Source: Agathobacter ruminis
GTDB taxonomy: Bacteria; Bacillota; Clostridia; Lachnospirales; Lachnospiraceae
Reading direction: 5' to 3'
Length of the DNA stretch: 64,000 nucleotides
NCBI RefSeq assembly: GCF_002735305.1
Contig: NZ_PDYG01000001.1
Coordinates: 1 to 64,000, forward strand
The first letter of the stretch is position 1. Each line of letters begins with the position of its first letter. A program made the position numbers and the translations under genes. The notes under the pieces were generated by a model, which was not told where the DNA came from, searched no databases, and saw nothing but the letters and a program-made list of their open reading frames with translations. Of this stretch, positions 18,580 through 27,168 are shown piece by piece.

Positions 18580-19227
18580 TTACTGCAATTTCTTCATGAA
18601 GTACCACTCAAGGTATCTCTTGCGCTCTTGGAAGTCAGGTGTTGATACCAGCAACCCGACATCCACTCTCTGCAGACGGTCAATGGCCTCGATCTGTTTT
18701 GTAGTAAGATAAGGACGAATGCTTGTCCCGGGCTTAAGTCCATGCTCTTCACGAACCTGCTTGGCTGTCTTTCCAAGAGCGATACGGTTTAAAAGATCTG
18801 CCTCATTGCTGAAGTAGTAAGGCTTAGGTTTTTCATGGAGAAGCATTATATTCTCAGTAAGAAGCGGGAACTCTGTTCTTGCTTCAAGCAGGTACTTGAT
18901 GAACTCTTCCATCTCGTTAAAGCGCTTGATGTAGGCCTCTTTGAAAGCAGCTGCCTTCTTGCCTCTGTACCCCATTACCAGGAACACGAATCCGTCGCGT
19001 GTCATGTTGTAGCAAGGCTTTTTGTGCCCTTGTACTGACATGTATTCCGTGGGCTCAAAATTGAGCTCTCGAAATTCCTCAGAACAATCAAGTTCTCTTA
19101 TGTCACGTATTACATTCTTATGATTCTTGTTGAATATTTCTGCCACTTTAAGGCTATCCGCAAGAACCACACCTTTGCTGTTGGCAAACATGCCAAGTTC
19201 GTTTTTTGCTACAAGGTTTTTCTTCAT
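18580..19227 (-). CDS. Rha family phage-type regulatory protein
   Basis: 215-aa protein. Residues from about 18 to 110 match the Rha domain: VVLADSLKVAEIFNKNHKNV, then RDIRELDC, PCYNMTRDGFVFLVMGYRG and FKEAYIKRFNEME. The C-terminal half is a separate helical domain seen with antirepressors. Family role: regulation of temperate phages and elements, often interfering with development when integration host factors change. First gene of the integration block; its leader carries an attenuator and upstream repeats. AAAGGA lies before the ATG. Confidence 0.88.
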   Translation of the reverse strand: MKKNLVAKNELGMFANSKGVVLADSLKVAEIFNKNHKNVIRDIRELDCSEEFRELNFEPTEYMSVQGHKKPCYNMTRDGFVFLVMGYRGKKAAAFKEAYIKRFNEMEEFIKYLLEARTEFPLLTENIMLLHEKPKPYYFSNEADLLNRIALGKTAKQVREEHGLKPGTSIRPYLTTKQIEAIDRLQRVDVGLLVSTPDFQERKRYLEWYFMKKLQ

Positions 19228-19263
19228 GATTTTTCCTTTCTACTGGAGACCGGTAGTCAGGAT

Positions 19264-19296
19264 GCAAAAAGGAGCCGATGTTTCCACCGACTCCCT
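19264..19296 (-). terminator. attenuator-like terminator in the rha leader
   Basis: On the minus strand GGAGTCGGTG-GAAA-CATCGGCTCC is fully paired (two G-T pairs) and followed by TTTTTGC. It lies only about 40 bases before the rha start. A second stem upstream, GGAGA..AAAGTT with AACTTT.TCTCC at 19337-19374, precedes it, so the leader is structured and the terminator is probably conditional. Confidence 0.72.
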
Positions 19297-19474
19297 GAAC
19301 CCCAAAAACAGCGCAACAAGGAATGGTGGATGCTACGGAGAAAAGTTCGGATTGCTCCAAACTTTGTATCTCCTTATGCATCCCGCCACCTTATGGCCAT
19401 CTCAGGTTTTGAGATTATTATTATTTAAGGCCTATGCCTTATGATTGGATTGTATAAGATATTAAGAGCCCTGT

Positions 19475-19514
19475 ATTCAGCATGAGTCCGCATGATAGCG
19501 CATAATGTCGCATA
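19475..19514 (-). promoter_or_regulatory. four 10-bp-spaced repeats upstream of rha
   Basis: On the minus strand TATGCGACAT, TATGCGCTAT, CATGCGGACT and CATGCTGAAT follow each other without gaps; the core YATGC(G) recurs every ten bases. One helical turn per unit suggests a cooperative protein-binding array. It lies about 250 bases before rha. The stretch 19228-19580 has no gene; it holds this array, the structured leader and the terminator of the ABC operon. Confidence 0.6.
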
Positions 19515-19526
19515 CTTTTTGAAAAC

Positions 19527-19563
19527 AAAAAAAAGAGTCATCTTGCGTAAAGATGACTCCTTA
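19527..19563 (-). terminator. intrinsic terminator after the ABC-ATPase gene
   Basis: Stem AAGGAGTCATCTTT / AAGATGACTC with an ACGC loop, then T8 on the minus strand. It closes the three-gene ABC operon. Confidence 0.92.
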
Positions 19564-19580
19564 GAACAAATTCGAATTAT

Positions 19581-21383
19581 CTAGTTTTCATGATAAGATT
19601 CAACCAGTCCATATCTACCGTTTTCTGGATCTTTAGTAAACTCTATCAGGTTTGCATTTTTATATTTAATATCTGGAATAAAGTTTTCAACCACAATTGA
19701 CTGGTAGCCTATTGTATGTTCATCCATATATCCAAATAACCCTGCTTTCATTTGGGTTGATGCCTGTAAATCTCCCTTTTTCCTCTTCTCTGCCAGAGAA
19801 AGAATTGGCGAATCCATGACAAGGATATTAGGCTTATACAAATTAAACTGATTAAATAATTCCTGCAACGCAATCGCCATTATTGCATTTAAATACGCAC
19901 TGTATCCCTGCCCCTGTACTGCCTTACCTACTTTGCCGTTTATCTTGATATCACAGCTGTCAACATCAAAGACTGCTTTTTCTAGATTTTCATAGTTTAC
20001 ACTCTTTAAAATCGAATACAGTAAATCACTTAGAGGTTCAGCAATTATTTCTCTAATCTTTCCTTTTACATCAATGTCTAACGTAGCGTCATTATCAAGA
20101 GCTTCTTCGAGTTCTGTGCTGATAGTGTCGGCGACTTTATCATAAATCTCCGCAACTTTCTGTTTTCCTAATGCAACTCTGAATCCATTTAAATCATTGT
20201 TCAATTCCGTAAGCTTCGGTTCAAGAACTGAGCGAATCTTCTGTTGCAAATTCCTTCGTGCCTCTTCTTTTTCCTGTCTTAAGGCTGATAATTCCTCAAT
20301 TTCTTCATCTAAATGTTCTCCGGCAGAGAGCAAATCCTTTATTTGTAATTCTATTTTGCTTACTTCCGCCACAGCAGCCTCAATGCAGGATTCTTCTTTA
20401 TCCTTAGGTAATTCACCATTGCAAAATGGACAGTGATCAAGCTTAGGGAGCATTTCTCTGTGCAAATCTCCTTCAGCAATAAACGTCAATCGTTTTATAT
20501 CCGATTCATACTGAGTCATTAATGACTGATATCTGTTTCGTAATACTTTTGCTTCTGTTATACGCTGGTCAATCTGAATAACCTCATTGGCAAGAGCCCC
20601 ACTTTCAGATGTCATCTGCTCAATACTATTTTCTGCTTCTTGAATATCCTTCTTTACAGCTTCTATCTTCTGCTGTAATTCTTCTGGTGATATTTCATCT
20701 TCAGAAACATTCATTGCTGCAACTTTTTGATGTCCGATAGAAATTAAGCTGCGATCAACAAACCTTTTTATTGCCTCATTTTCAGCATCACGAATCTTAT
20801 CACCCTTAACCTTCTCGCCACTTGTATATGTTATTCCCTTAAGCAGATAGATTAAGGACATAATTGTTGGCGTAGGAATATTTTTACTAAATCCCTCTCC
20901 GCTTTTCAAAACACTATTAATTGAGGACATTCGTGATTCCTTAATCAAAAATGTATGTATGAATGTTCTTACGCCTAAGAGCTGCGGAGTCATGTCCTTT
21001 TTCATAACGACATAAACTTTATCATCTATCCCCATCAATCTCAGCCAAAACTGGTGAATACTTTTCGAAGCCTTACTTGCTTTATATTTTCCATTTTCAA
21101 TCTCGTCTATATCACAAGATACATCTATATCGTTACTTCCAATATCTCTACTGAGAGTAATAGGCTTACCATCAAAATCAACAATAAGAGTAACATTCGT
21201 AAAACCAATAGGGTTATCAATAAGCTTCTCCGGATCCCCACCGTACATAAAATCAACTGCATCTACAATTATGCTTTTCCCAGTATTAGAAGGTCCATGG
21301 ATAATATTTAACCCAGGCTGTAAATCAACAACAGCCTTCTCTCCCTTCTGAGTTGTAAGTATAAATTTCTTAAGATAAAACAC
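19581..21383 (-). CDS. Rad50/SMC-like ATPase of a likely ABC three-component defence system
   Basis: 600-aa ABC ATPase. Walker A GPSNTGKS at 31-38; a long coiled coil interrupted by a zinc-hook-like CPFCNGELP near 330; the signature-like GQGYSAYLNAIMAIAL and Walker B NILVMDSPILSL in the C-terminal lobe. This is the layout of DUF3732-like ATPases of ABC-3C systems (Rad50-like engine, middle component, third protein). It starts with GTG overlapping the stop of the upstream gene in TAGTG. Defence role is inferred from the family and from its place as cargo on an ICE. Confidence 0.8.
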   Translation of the reverse strand: MFYLKKFILTTQKGEKAVVDLQPGLNIIHGPSNTGKSIIVDAVDFMYGGDPEKLIDNPIGFTNVTLIVDFDGKPITLSRDIGSNDIDVSCDIDEIENGKYKASKASKSIHQFWLRLMGIDDKVYVVMKKDMTPQLLGVRTFIHTFLIKESRMSSINSVLKSGEGFSKNIPTPTIMSLIYLLKGITYTSGEKVKGDKIRDAENEAIKRFVDRSLISIGHQKVAAMNVSEDEISPEELQQKIEAVKKDIQEAENSIEQMTSESGALANEVIQIDQRITEAKVLRNRYQSLMTQYESDIKRLTFIAEGDLHREMLPKLDHCPFCNGELPKDKEESCIEAAVAEVSKIELQIKDLLSAGEHLDEEIEELSALRQEKEEARRNLQQKIRSVLEPKLTELNNDLNGFRVALGKQKVAEIYDKVADTISTELEEALDNDATLDIDVKGKIREIIAEPLSDLLYSILKSVNYENLEKAVFDVDSCDIKINGKVGKAVQGQGYSAYLNAIMAIALQELFNQFNLYKPNILVMDSPILSLAEKRKKGDLQASTQMKAGLFGYMDEHTIGYQSIVVENFIPDIKYKNANLIEFTKDPENGRYGLVESYHEN

Positions 21384-21835
21384 TATACTGCACCTTCTCT
21401 CTCTGAATCAGACTTAAACTGAATTATTCGCATAAGTTCTTCATCAGAATAATCATCAAGCTCTTTTATAACCATTTCAGCTATTTTTCGATATTCCTTA
21501 GAATATTCACTCTCCAAGGATGATATGTATTTCTTACCAATATCAGTAATCTGATAAAGATATCCTCTATTTATCTTGGCTTCCACAATACCTCTGTAAA
21601 CCAGTGGCCCTATAGCATCTTTTATAAGCCCTCTTCGGCTTGACAATTCTCCGTACATAAAAGAATTGTCACCATGTAGATTGTAATCAGAAAAGCCAAA
21701 GTTCTTTGAATAACAAGCAATGAAATCCATTGCCAGAATCCTTTCCAACGAAAACGGATGCTCTTCTCCTGTACATAATAGCAGCGCTATTCTAAGCTCC
21801 ATTTCAAACGTGGAGTTAAAAAGATCATTTTTCAT
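21383..21835 (-). CDS. ABC-3C middle-component-like protein
   Basis: 150-aa protein with a winged-helix look: HPFSLERILAMDFIACYSKN, then GLIKDAIGPLVYRGIVEAK and GYLYQITDIGKKYI. Its position between the ATPase and a third gene, with overlaps on both sides (ATG 21835 inside the upstream gene, TAGTG with the ATPase), is that of the small middle component in ABC three-component systems. I chose ATG 21835, preceded by GAGGGT, over a GTG one codon before. No catalytic motif is visible. Confidence 0.7.
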   Translation of the reverse strand: MKNDLFNSTFEMELRIALLLCTGEEHPFSLERILAMDFIACYSKNFGFSDYNLHGDNSFMYGELSSRRGLIKDAIGPLVYRGIVEAKINRGYLYQITDIGKKYISSLESEYSKEYRKIAEMVIKELDDYSDEELMRIIQFKSDSEREGAV

Positions 21836-22838
21836 CACTATTACCCTCTATCCAAGATAGTTTTCGGTCGTTTACAAGCATATGACACACCCCTTGTTTC
21901 TCGCACGGTCCAACCCAGCCAAGCATGTTTTTATCTGTATTGTGCGAGATAGGCAGATCACCTGCCTTTTCGAGAACCGCATCTGCTTTATCAATTCCAC
22001 GAGGATATTTACGATGAGACACATAATATATGCCATCATTTATTTCGTCCTTTAATACCTCAAAATCTTCATCATCTTCAGTTTCGGAGTCTCGTACCGC
22101 CCGATGAATTGCCTCTGCCTGATAATAACTTTTACGCTGTTGATGAAAATGCTCTTCGTAAACTGTATCTTTTACATCATCCGGGCTTATATACTCATCC
22201 CCAGTAGCTTCTTCATATACTCCTAATAGAGCTTTAACATATTCAAGCTGCGCCTCTACCTCATCCACCTTTTCAGGAACTACAGCCTGAGGTTTTTTTC
22301 TTTTATCCAGAACAATGCCGTGAAATTCCTCAACAGCACGACTACTCTCCTCTGTTTTTACTTTTGCTTTCTTACCTTTATTGGGACTTAGAGAGAAAAT
22401 GAACGAACGCGCCAAAAATTCGCCTGGTTCCTGGTTTTCCACCAGTTCACTGAGCTTATCCTTCTGTGTCTTATTCAACTGACTGTCAATGGCATAATCC
22501 AGCATATTCTCGATCATCTGATCAAGTTCATTGTCATCTAATTCATTCGGGACAATAACATTTTCAAAATGACTAATAATACTACCTTCGGCCTTAGCAG
22601 TTTGCGCAAATTTTGCCACATCTCCCCTAACCGAACGTTTTGGATCTACAGCCCATTCACTTGCTTTTCTAGAATCAATTACAAGAGGTGTATTATCTTC
22701 TTTGTCCTTTATGTTTGCCGGAAAAAAGCGCAAACTAAGTATAGGTGCAAACAAACTGGCAACTGCGGTCGTTTGATTATCATCTATAAGCGCCTCTTTG
22801 TAAATTGAATAAAAAGATTTGAAATCAAAAACCCTCAT
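21825..22838 (-). CDS. third component of the ABC system, function unknown
   Basis: 337-aa protein beginning MRVFDFKSFYSIYKEAL. The middle (about 170-260) is acidic and charged; the C-terminal region has RKYPRGIDKADAVLEK and CEKQGVCHMLVNDRKLSWIE. I see no nuclease, TIR or protease motif, so it may be an adaptor or a new effector. First gene of the operon, GAGAAGGTG upstream of its ATG, and it overlaps the middle component by eleven bases. Assignment to the system rests on operon structure. Confidence 0.65.
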   Translation of the reverse strand: MRVFDFKSFYSIYKEALIDDNQTTAVASLFAPILSLRFFPANIKDKEDNTPLVIDSRKASEWAVDPKRSVRGDVAKFAQTAKAEGSIISHFENVIVPNELDDNELDQMIENMLDYAIDSQLNKTQKDKLSELVENQEPGEFLARSFIFSLSPNKGKKAKVKTEESSRAVEEFHGIVLDKRKKPQAVVPEKVDEVEAQLEYVKALLGVYEEATGDEYISPDDVKDTVYEEHFHQQRKSYYQAEAIHRAVRDSETEDDEDFEVLKDEINDGIYYVSHRKYPRGIDKADAVLEKAGDLPISHNTDKNMLGWVGPCEKQGVCHMLVNDRKLSWIEGNSDEK

Positions 22839-22857
22839 AAGACACCTTCTCTCATAC

Positions 22858-22995
22858 CTAGATAGGTTCCAAATACTTTACTGTCTTATCATGTAATTCC
22901 GCGTAGTCTATTTCAGATTTTGTACTTTCCCCTATATAACCTCCAACGTTAATGACATAAATGTAATCTGCCATATCTATTTTCCGCTTATGCAT
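22858..22995 (-). pseudogene. short fragment resembling the C-terminus of a DUF4406/nucleoside deoxyribosyltransferase-like protein
   Basis: 45 codons: a helix-poor start then YIYVINVGGYIGESTKSEI and DYAELHDKTVKYLEPI. The GGYIGxST motif and following helix are what one sees at the end of deoxyribosyltransferase-like proteins; the catalytic front part is missing. It begins three bases after the XRE gene stop. Probably a leftover from an earlier cargo swap. Confidence 0.45.
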
Positions 22996-22997
22996 GC

Positions 22998-23222
22998 TCA
23001 ACCGTCCTTTTCTTCTTTCTCTTTTTTTTCGAAGCTCATGATGTCGCCAATGTTGCAATCCATATACTCACAAATTTTCTGAAGGACATCAAGAGAAACA
23101 TTTTCACCTTTGCCCATTTTGGCTATAGTGGCAGAACTGATATTGAGCTCTGCTGCAAGGTCTTTCTTATACATGTTCTTGTCGATTAACATTTTCCATA
23201 AGCCGTTATAAGATATAGCCAT
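22998..23222 (-). CDS. XRE family helix-turn-helix regulator
   Basis: 74-aa Cro/C1-type protein: KMLIDKNMYKKDLAAEL, then NISSATIAKMGKGENVSL and ICEYMDCNIGDIM, a complete single helix-turn-helix domain. I start it at ATG 23222 (MAISYNGLW), which follows AAAGGA; a longer frame would add a hydrophobic run foreign to the family. It lies upstream of the ABC operon and may control it. Confidence 0.85.
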   Translation of the reverse strand: MAISYNGLWKMLIDKNMYKKDLAAELNISSATIAKMGKGENVSLDVLQKICEYMDCNIGDIMSFEKKEKEEKDG

Positions 23223-23619
23223 ATTTTTTCCTTTCACCAAGTTGCGCACATAGCGCAAAACAAAAAATACGTACCCAGTGAAAAGTATACCATGAGCAGT
23301 ATCAAAAGTCATGACAAATCTTTAGAAAGTAAAAGACAATGTTTTACTATGCTTAATCCGATTTTTTATTAATAAATTTCCTTTCACTCATTGACCAAAA
23401 TTTGGTCTCGCACCCCTGACCTCCCACTATCCATTATCCACATTTCATGTCCGTTAAAACGGACTCATAACAAAGTTTTTTCATTTTCGCAAGCAGTGCC
23501 TCGATTATCATCGACGCTCCTTGCTTGTTGGCTGGCTTTGCCCCCAATCCCCTAAGAACCTCGTTTCACTCGGAGCTACGCACCACCAAGTTGGCGCTAA
23601 ATGCATTTCCCCCGGAACG
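23223..23619. other. non-coding region beside the relaxase gene, candidate oriT
   Basis: About 400 bases without a gene. It has perfect dyads GACCAAA-A-TTTGGTC (23393-23407) and GTCCGTT-AA-AACGGAC (23449-23464), a short CGAT..ATCG repeat near 23502-23517, and a GC-richer tract (TTTGCCCCCAATCCCC and CGAGTGAAACGAGG read in opposite strands) at about 23540-23572. As the only sizeable gap near the relaxase it is the best place for a nick site, but I cannot identify the nick sequence. Confidence 0.4.
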
Positions 23620-23665
23620 TAAAAAAGAGGGGCAACCCCACTTCTGTTAAAAGTAGAATTGCCCC
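23620..23665 (-). terminator. intrinsic terminator after the relaxase gene
   Basis: On the minus strand GGGGCAA...ACTT pairs with AAGT...TTGCCCC and is followed by TCTTTTTT. It ends the mobilization and transfer transcript. Confidence 0.88.
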
Positions 23666-23670
23666 AAATC

Positions 23671-25068
23671 TCATCTGGCCTTTGTATTCTGTTTTTGCTT
23701 TTCCGCTTGTTTCTCCTGCTCCTCAGTCTGAAGGAATCGGTCGATATTATACTTCGCCGTTTGATAATCTTTCATCTCCTGGCGAGCCTGCCGGTATTCA
23801 GAATATGTCTTTTTCTTCTCAGCAAGAACCTGAGCATATTCCGCATTCAGTTCTTTAATCGTAGGGATTTTCCCTTTGATTTTTGAGAAGGCATCCTTAG
23901 CCGCTTTATGAAGAGTGATTTCTTCACGATGGGCCTCATAGAACTTTTTGCTGTATCCGCTCTCACGGTAAGCTACATAAATCTGCTTCGTCTTGGAATA
24001 GTTGATGATGTGCTTTTTAAGATCTGCAATCTCTGTAAGTCTTGCCTCCAACGATTTTTGCCGTTCTGTAATCTCGGCAAATCTGTCGGAAACCGACTTG
24101 GCCTTGGCTGCAAGTTCATCATAATCTCTAAGATTATGCTCCTCCAAAAACAGAAGCGTCTGCGCCATCTGCTTAATGTTATGAACCTTAGCCCATCTTT
24201 CATAGCCGGGACCTTTACCTTTGGCAATCATCTTCTGAATATCAAGAAGCATATCAAGCTTAGGCTCAGTTTCCTCTTCGGCGGTAGCAACCTTCTCACG
24301 AGTTTCGCCCGCAAAGATACGTTCTAGATCATGCTCCCGGTATCCTGCTCCGAGAGAGCGAAAACGTAGAAATTTCTTCTGCCCCTTACCTTTTACTGAG
24401 ACATATTTCCCGCGTTTACTCTCATATCCCATTTCAAGAAGGAGCCGCAAGAGCTCATCCATATCTTTTGGATTTTGTTCAAGACAGGCATCGATAGCGT
24501 CACGGATATCTTCACGAAAGCTCCGCCTATCAGGATACTCGGTACGCTTAACTCTCTGGCTTGGCTTTACCGGTTCTATAACAGAAAGACCATTCTCCAA
24601 ACATACAAGGTCACTGAGCCTTTGAAGAGCCACGCCACAAAACCAAAAGTTTCTAAACTTCCTATCACAAGAAAGTGTCGTTGAGTTATAGATAATATGA
24701 TTATGAATATGTGCCTTATCAACATGGGTAGCAACGATAAAAGCGTGCTGTCCCTTTGTCCAGCGCATTGCCGTTTCATAACCGATTTTATTTGCCTCTT
24801 CCGGTGTAATCTCCCCGGGCTTGAATGACTGTCTGATCTGATATGCAATAATATCTCCGACAATCTTTCTTCCTGTTATCTCAAGATATTCCTTCTTTGA
24901 AGATGCAAACTGTTCCTCTACAAACTCAGGATCACATTGGTAGCTGCTGACCAGCTCGCCGCTGTCAGTCTTTTCAGGATTCTGAGCATAATCGGTTCTG
25001 TCCTTCAGGCATTTCTGAAGGGAACGACCTTTGTTCTGATGCATGGCAATAAGCCTGGTCGCAGCCAA
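23671..25068 (-). CDS. MOBP-type relaxase (MobA/VirD2 family)
   Basis: 465-aa relaxase that would nick oriT and lead the strand into the recipient. The metal-binding three-histidine motif reads HVDKAHIHNHIIYN, with His at 115, 120, 122 and 124. The catalytic tyrosine probably lies near the N-terminus (Y27 in RTDYAQNPEKT). The C-terminal 250 residues are helical and charged, ending Gln/Lys-rich. The start is TTG at 25068, supported by AAGAGGTG and by the family N-terminus MAATRLI. It follows MobC by 18 bases. Confidence 0.95.
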   Translation of the reverse strand: MAATRLIAMHQNKGRSLQKCLKDRTDYAQNPEKTDSGELVSSYQCDPEFVEEQFASSKKEYLEITGRKIVGDIIAYQIRQSFKPGEITPEEANKIGYETAMRWTKGQHAFIVATHVDKAHIHNHIIYNSTTLSCDRKFRNFWFCGVALQRLSDLVCLENGLSVIEPVKPSQRVKRTEYPDRRSFREDIRDAIDACLEQNPKDMDELLRLLLEMGYESKRGKYVSVKGKGQKKFLRFRSLGAGYREHDLERIFAGETREKVATAEEETEPKLDMLLDIQKMIAKGKGPGYERWAKVHNIKQMAQTLLFLEEHNLRDYDELAAKAKSVSDRFAEITERQKSLEARLTEIADLKKHIINYSKTKQIYVAYRESGYSKKFYEAHREEITLHKAAKDAFSKIKGKIPTIKELNAEYAQVLAEKKKTYSEYRQARQEMKDYQTAKYNIDRFLQTEEQEKQAEKQKQNTKAR

Positions 25069-25086
25069 TAGTCATCACCTCTTTTC

Positions 25087-25416
25087 CTAAATCGTCAAAA
25101 GCCGCTGATAGATAGCTTTTAACAAATTGCATAATTCCTCATGCTGACGCTTGAGTTTTTGGATATCTCCGTAGTAGATACTGCCATTGGTATTTGCCTG
25201 TTTAGCGTACTGATTCAGATTATTGGAATTGATATGAAGAAGGCGTGCCACCTCATTCACATCCGAAAGATCCAGGCGAACCACATAACCATCAATAGCC
25301 ATCTTACGGATATAGGCGGACATATTTTTAATGCCCGCCTCTTTCATCCGCTCTTCTATCTTTTCGCGGTCGCCCTTCTTAAGCATGACTCGGATGTAAT
25401 CCGTATACTCACGCAT
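25087..25416 (-). CDS. MobC-type relaxosome accessory protein
   Basis: 109-aa protein with a ribbon-helix-helix-like start (YIRVMLKKGDREKIEERMKE then AGIKNMSAYIRKMAIDGYVV) and the mobilization-protein tail YGDIQKLKRQHEELCNLLKA. It would bind oriT and help the relaxase. Located directly before the relaxase gene, as in most MOBP modules. Confidence 0.88.
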   Translation of the reverse strand: MREYTDYIRVMLKKGDREKIEERMKEAGIKNMSAYIRKMAIDGYVVRLDLSDVNEVARLLHINSNNLNQYAKQANTNGSIYYGDIQKLKRQHEELCNLLKAIYQRLLTI

Positions 25417-25417
25417 T

Positions 25418-25774
25418 TTAGATTCTTTCCAAATCTCCGCACAGCACGCATCCTCTGGCAGGCTTTGGAGGTTCAGGAGCCGGAGCCTCCTGTAATTTCT
25501 TAAGAACAGATTTCTTTTTCTGTTCCTGTTCTACTACCTCCGCAGCATCAACCTGGCACACAGGCTTAGGTTCAGGCAGATTGTTAATAACCCCATCAAA
25601 GGAATTATCATTCTGCTCAACCATGTCTTCGATGCCACGCATGGGATTTCTGCTTACGGAAGGTCCGGCACCGGGAGTCTCATCAAAAGAATCTCCGATA
25701 GTCTCAACCTCAGTTTCGACTGCGCCGCCTACTTCATCCCATTTTTGAATCTTGGTTTTTCTCTTTTTCTCCAT
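25418..25774 (-). CDS. uncharacterised ICE protein, charged and proline-rich (118 aa)
   Basis: No recognised domain. Lysine-rich start (MEKKRKTKIQKWDEVGG), acidic middle and a C-terminal proline segment ending in CVLCGDLERI, where the Cys-x-x-Cys could bind metal. It is packed between the ArdC-like gene (one base) and MobC (one base), so it belongs to the same transcript. Confidence 0.65.
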   Translation of the reverse strand: MEKKRKTKIQKWDEVGGAVETEVETIGDSFDETPGAGPSVSRNPMRGIEDMVEQNDNSFDGVINNLPEPKPVCQVDAAEVVEQEQKKKSVLKKLQEAPAPEPPKPARGCVLCGDLERI

Positions 25775-25775
25775 A

Positions 25776-26996
25776 TCAGATTGCCTCCCTCATATCTTTT
25801 TCTGCGGTTTTCTTAGGACTTTTGGTTTTGGCAGACTTGGCTTTTTCAGCTTTCAGCTTTTCCTTTACGGAAGTTTTCTTCTTTTCAGCCTTCTTCTCGG
25901 GCTCCTTGTCTGCCTTTTCTACAGAAAGCTTGATAGGCCTCTCAGGCTCATCTTTTCCAAAATCTACCGGAGGTTCGATCTTGATGTAACCGACAGGACG
26001 ATCTGCCTCCGGATTATCGAAAGGGAGCTCTTCACCGTGAGCCTCCATAAACTGATCCATTTCTTTTACTGTGGTAAGTGTCTGCACCTTTTCATCAATC
26101 TTTACGATGAGCTCCGATGCAGTTCTTCGGATTGTATCAAGTGATGCCTTGAGCTCGGGTACTTCTTTATCAGCAGACCAAGTTGCCACATAAGGGAAAG
26201 AATAATCCGAAGTATCAATGCCATAATGCTGGCAAACAACGTAGGCTACGGATTCCGCCTCCGTCTCTTTCTGATTCTTGGATTTCTTCTCGCCTGCAGA
26301 GTCCATAGCCTCTTTGGAATGAAGTGCCTGGTGTGATGCCTCATGAAGCAAAGTCTTAACAGTCTGAGCCTCACTCATACCTTCCTGCACTACGATTCTG
26401 TTTTCTTCCAGATGATAAAAGCCCTTGGCTCCGGAATCGATCTGCTCAAAAGAAATCGGCACAGGAACTACTTCTTTGATTGCAGCAAGAAGTGTCTCGT
26501 AGCCTTCAACACTTCCCGTCAGTTCATCAACGCCCGGTGTAGGTATAGGTTCTCCTTCAGTCTGGCTGACATCAAAAGTGCTCACCGGCTTGAATGCGTT
26601 AATGGTAACTTCAACAGTTTCCTTTACAGGCTCACCATCTTTATCAAGGACAGTTTTGCCTGAAGCATCCACCTTCTCCTGTTCCTTCTGCATCTTATAC
26701 GGAGCCGGAGCCAGAATACGGATTCCCTTTTCACCCTTGCGGACATGCCTATTTACTTCCTTCCAATTTGTGAAGGACTGACACATAGTAGCGTCCGGTT
26801 TCTGCATCATGATAAGGATCTGATTATTGACAGAATATCTTGGAAGCTTTGCGCAGAAATTCAAATACTGCTGATAATTTGCTCCATCAAAAATATCCTT
26901 AACACCCTTTTCGAGCTTGGATGTTATTTCCTCCATTTCGGCTTTTCTGGCCTCAGCAGCCGCCTTAGGATCAAATGTGCTTGTATCATATGCCAT
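25776..26996 (-). CDS. ArdC-like antirestriction protein with metallopeptidase motif
   Basis: 406-aa protein. N-terminal half resembles the ssDNA-binding domain of ArdC/DUF1738 (NYQQYLNFCAKLPRYSVNN, MCQSFTNWKEVNRHVRKGE). The middle has a zinc peptidase motif LLHEASHQALH with a downstream Glu in TEAESVAYVV. The tail is a Lys/Glu/Ala low-complexity stretch of about 80 residues. Known relatives protect incoming single-stranded DNA from restriction during conjugation. It lies upstream of the mob genes, suiting early expression in the recipient. Confidence 0.85.
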   Translation of the reverse strand: MAYDTSTFDPKAAAEARKAEMEEITSKLEKGVKDIFDGANYQQYLNFCAKLPRYSVNNQILIMMQKPDATMCQSFTNWKEVNRHVRKGEKGIRILAPAPYKMQKEQEKVDASGKTVLDKDGEPVKETVEVTINAFKPVSTFDVSQTEGEPIPTPGVDELTGSVEGYETLLAAIKEVVPVPISFEQIDSGAKGFYHLEENRIVVQEGMSEAQTVKTLLHEASHQALHSKEAMDSAGEKKSKNQKETEAESVAYVVCQHYGIDTSDYSFPYVATWSADKEVPELKASLDTIRRTASELIVKIDEKVQTLTTVKEMDQFMEAHGEELPFDNPEADRPVGYIKIEPPVDFGKDEPERPIKLSVEKADKEPEKKAEKKKTSVKEKLKAEKAKSAKTKSPKKTAEKDMREAI

Positions 26997-27158
26997 TTAA
27001 GATTCCCCCTCTCCATGAGCCTCTACAGGCTTCTTATTAACCTCTTTTGCCTTCTCTTTCATCTGAGACAGCTTACCCTTAATAGAAAGAGCAGGCTTTG
27101 CAGCCTGCCCCTTCTTCATGGCGTTCACATATCCCAGGTAACGTGATTTTCTCGCCAT
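26997..27158 (-). CDS. small basic ICE protein (53 aa)
   Basis: Starts MARKSRYLGYVNAMKKGQAA and is rich in Lys. The ATG at 27158 follows a perfect AGGAGG, and the stop abuts the ArdC-like start. Conserved in position in related elements as far as I recall; function unknown. Confidence 0.65.
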   Translation of the reverse strand: MARKSRYLGYVNAMKKGQAAKPALSIKGKLSQMKEKAKEVNKKPVEAHGEGES

Positions 27159-27168
27159 AATATGCCTC

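Noticed and set aside
19154-19381. 75-codon frame overlapping the rha start as a leader gene
   Set aside because: It runs through the attenuator stem and overlaps rha by 74 bases; its Cys/Ser-rich sequence looks non-coding.
22858-23058. 66-codon gene start at 23058
   Set aside because: The first 21 codons overlap the XRE gene in another frame and are highly basic; only the part from 22995 on resembles a known family, and that is a fragment.
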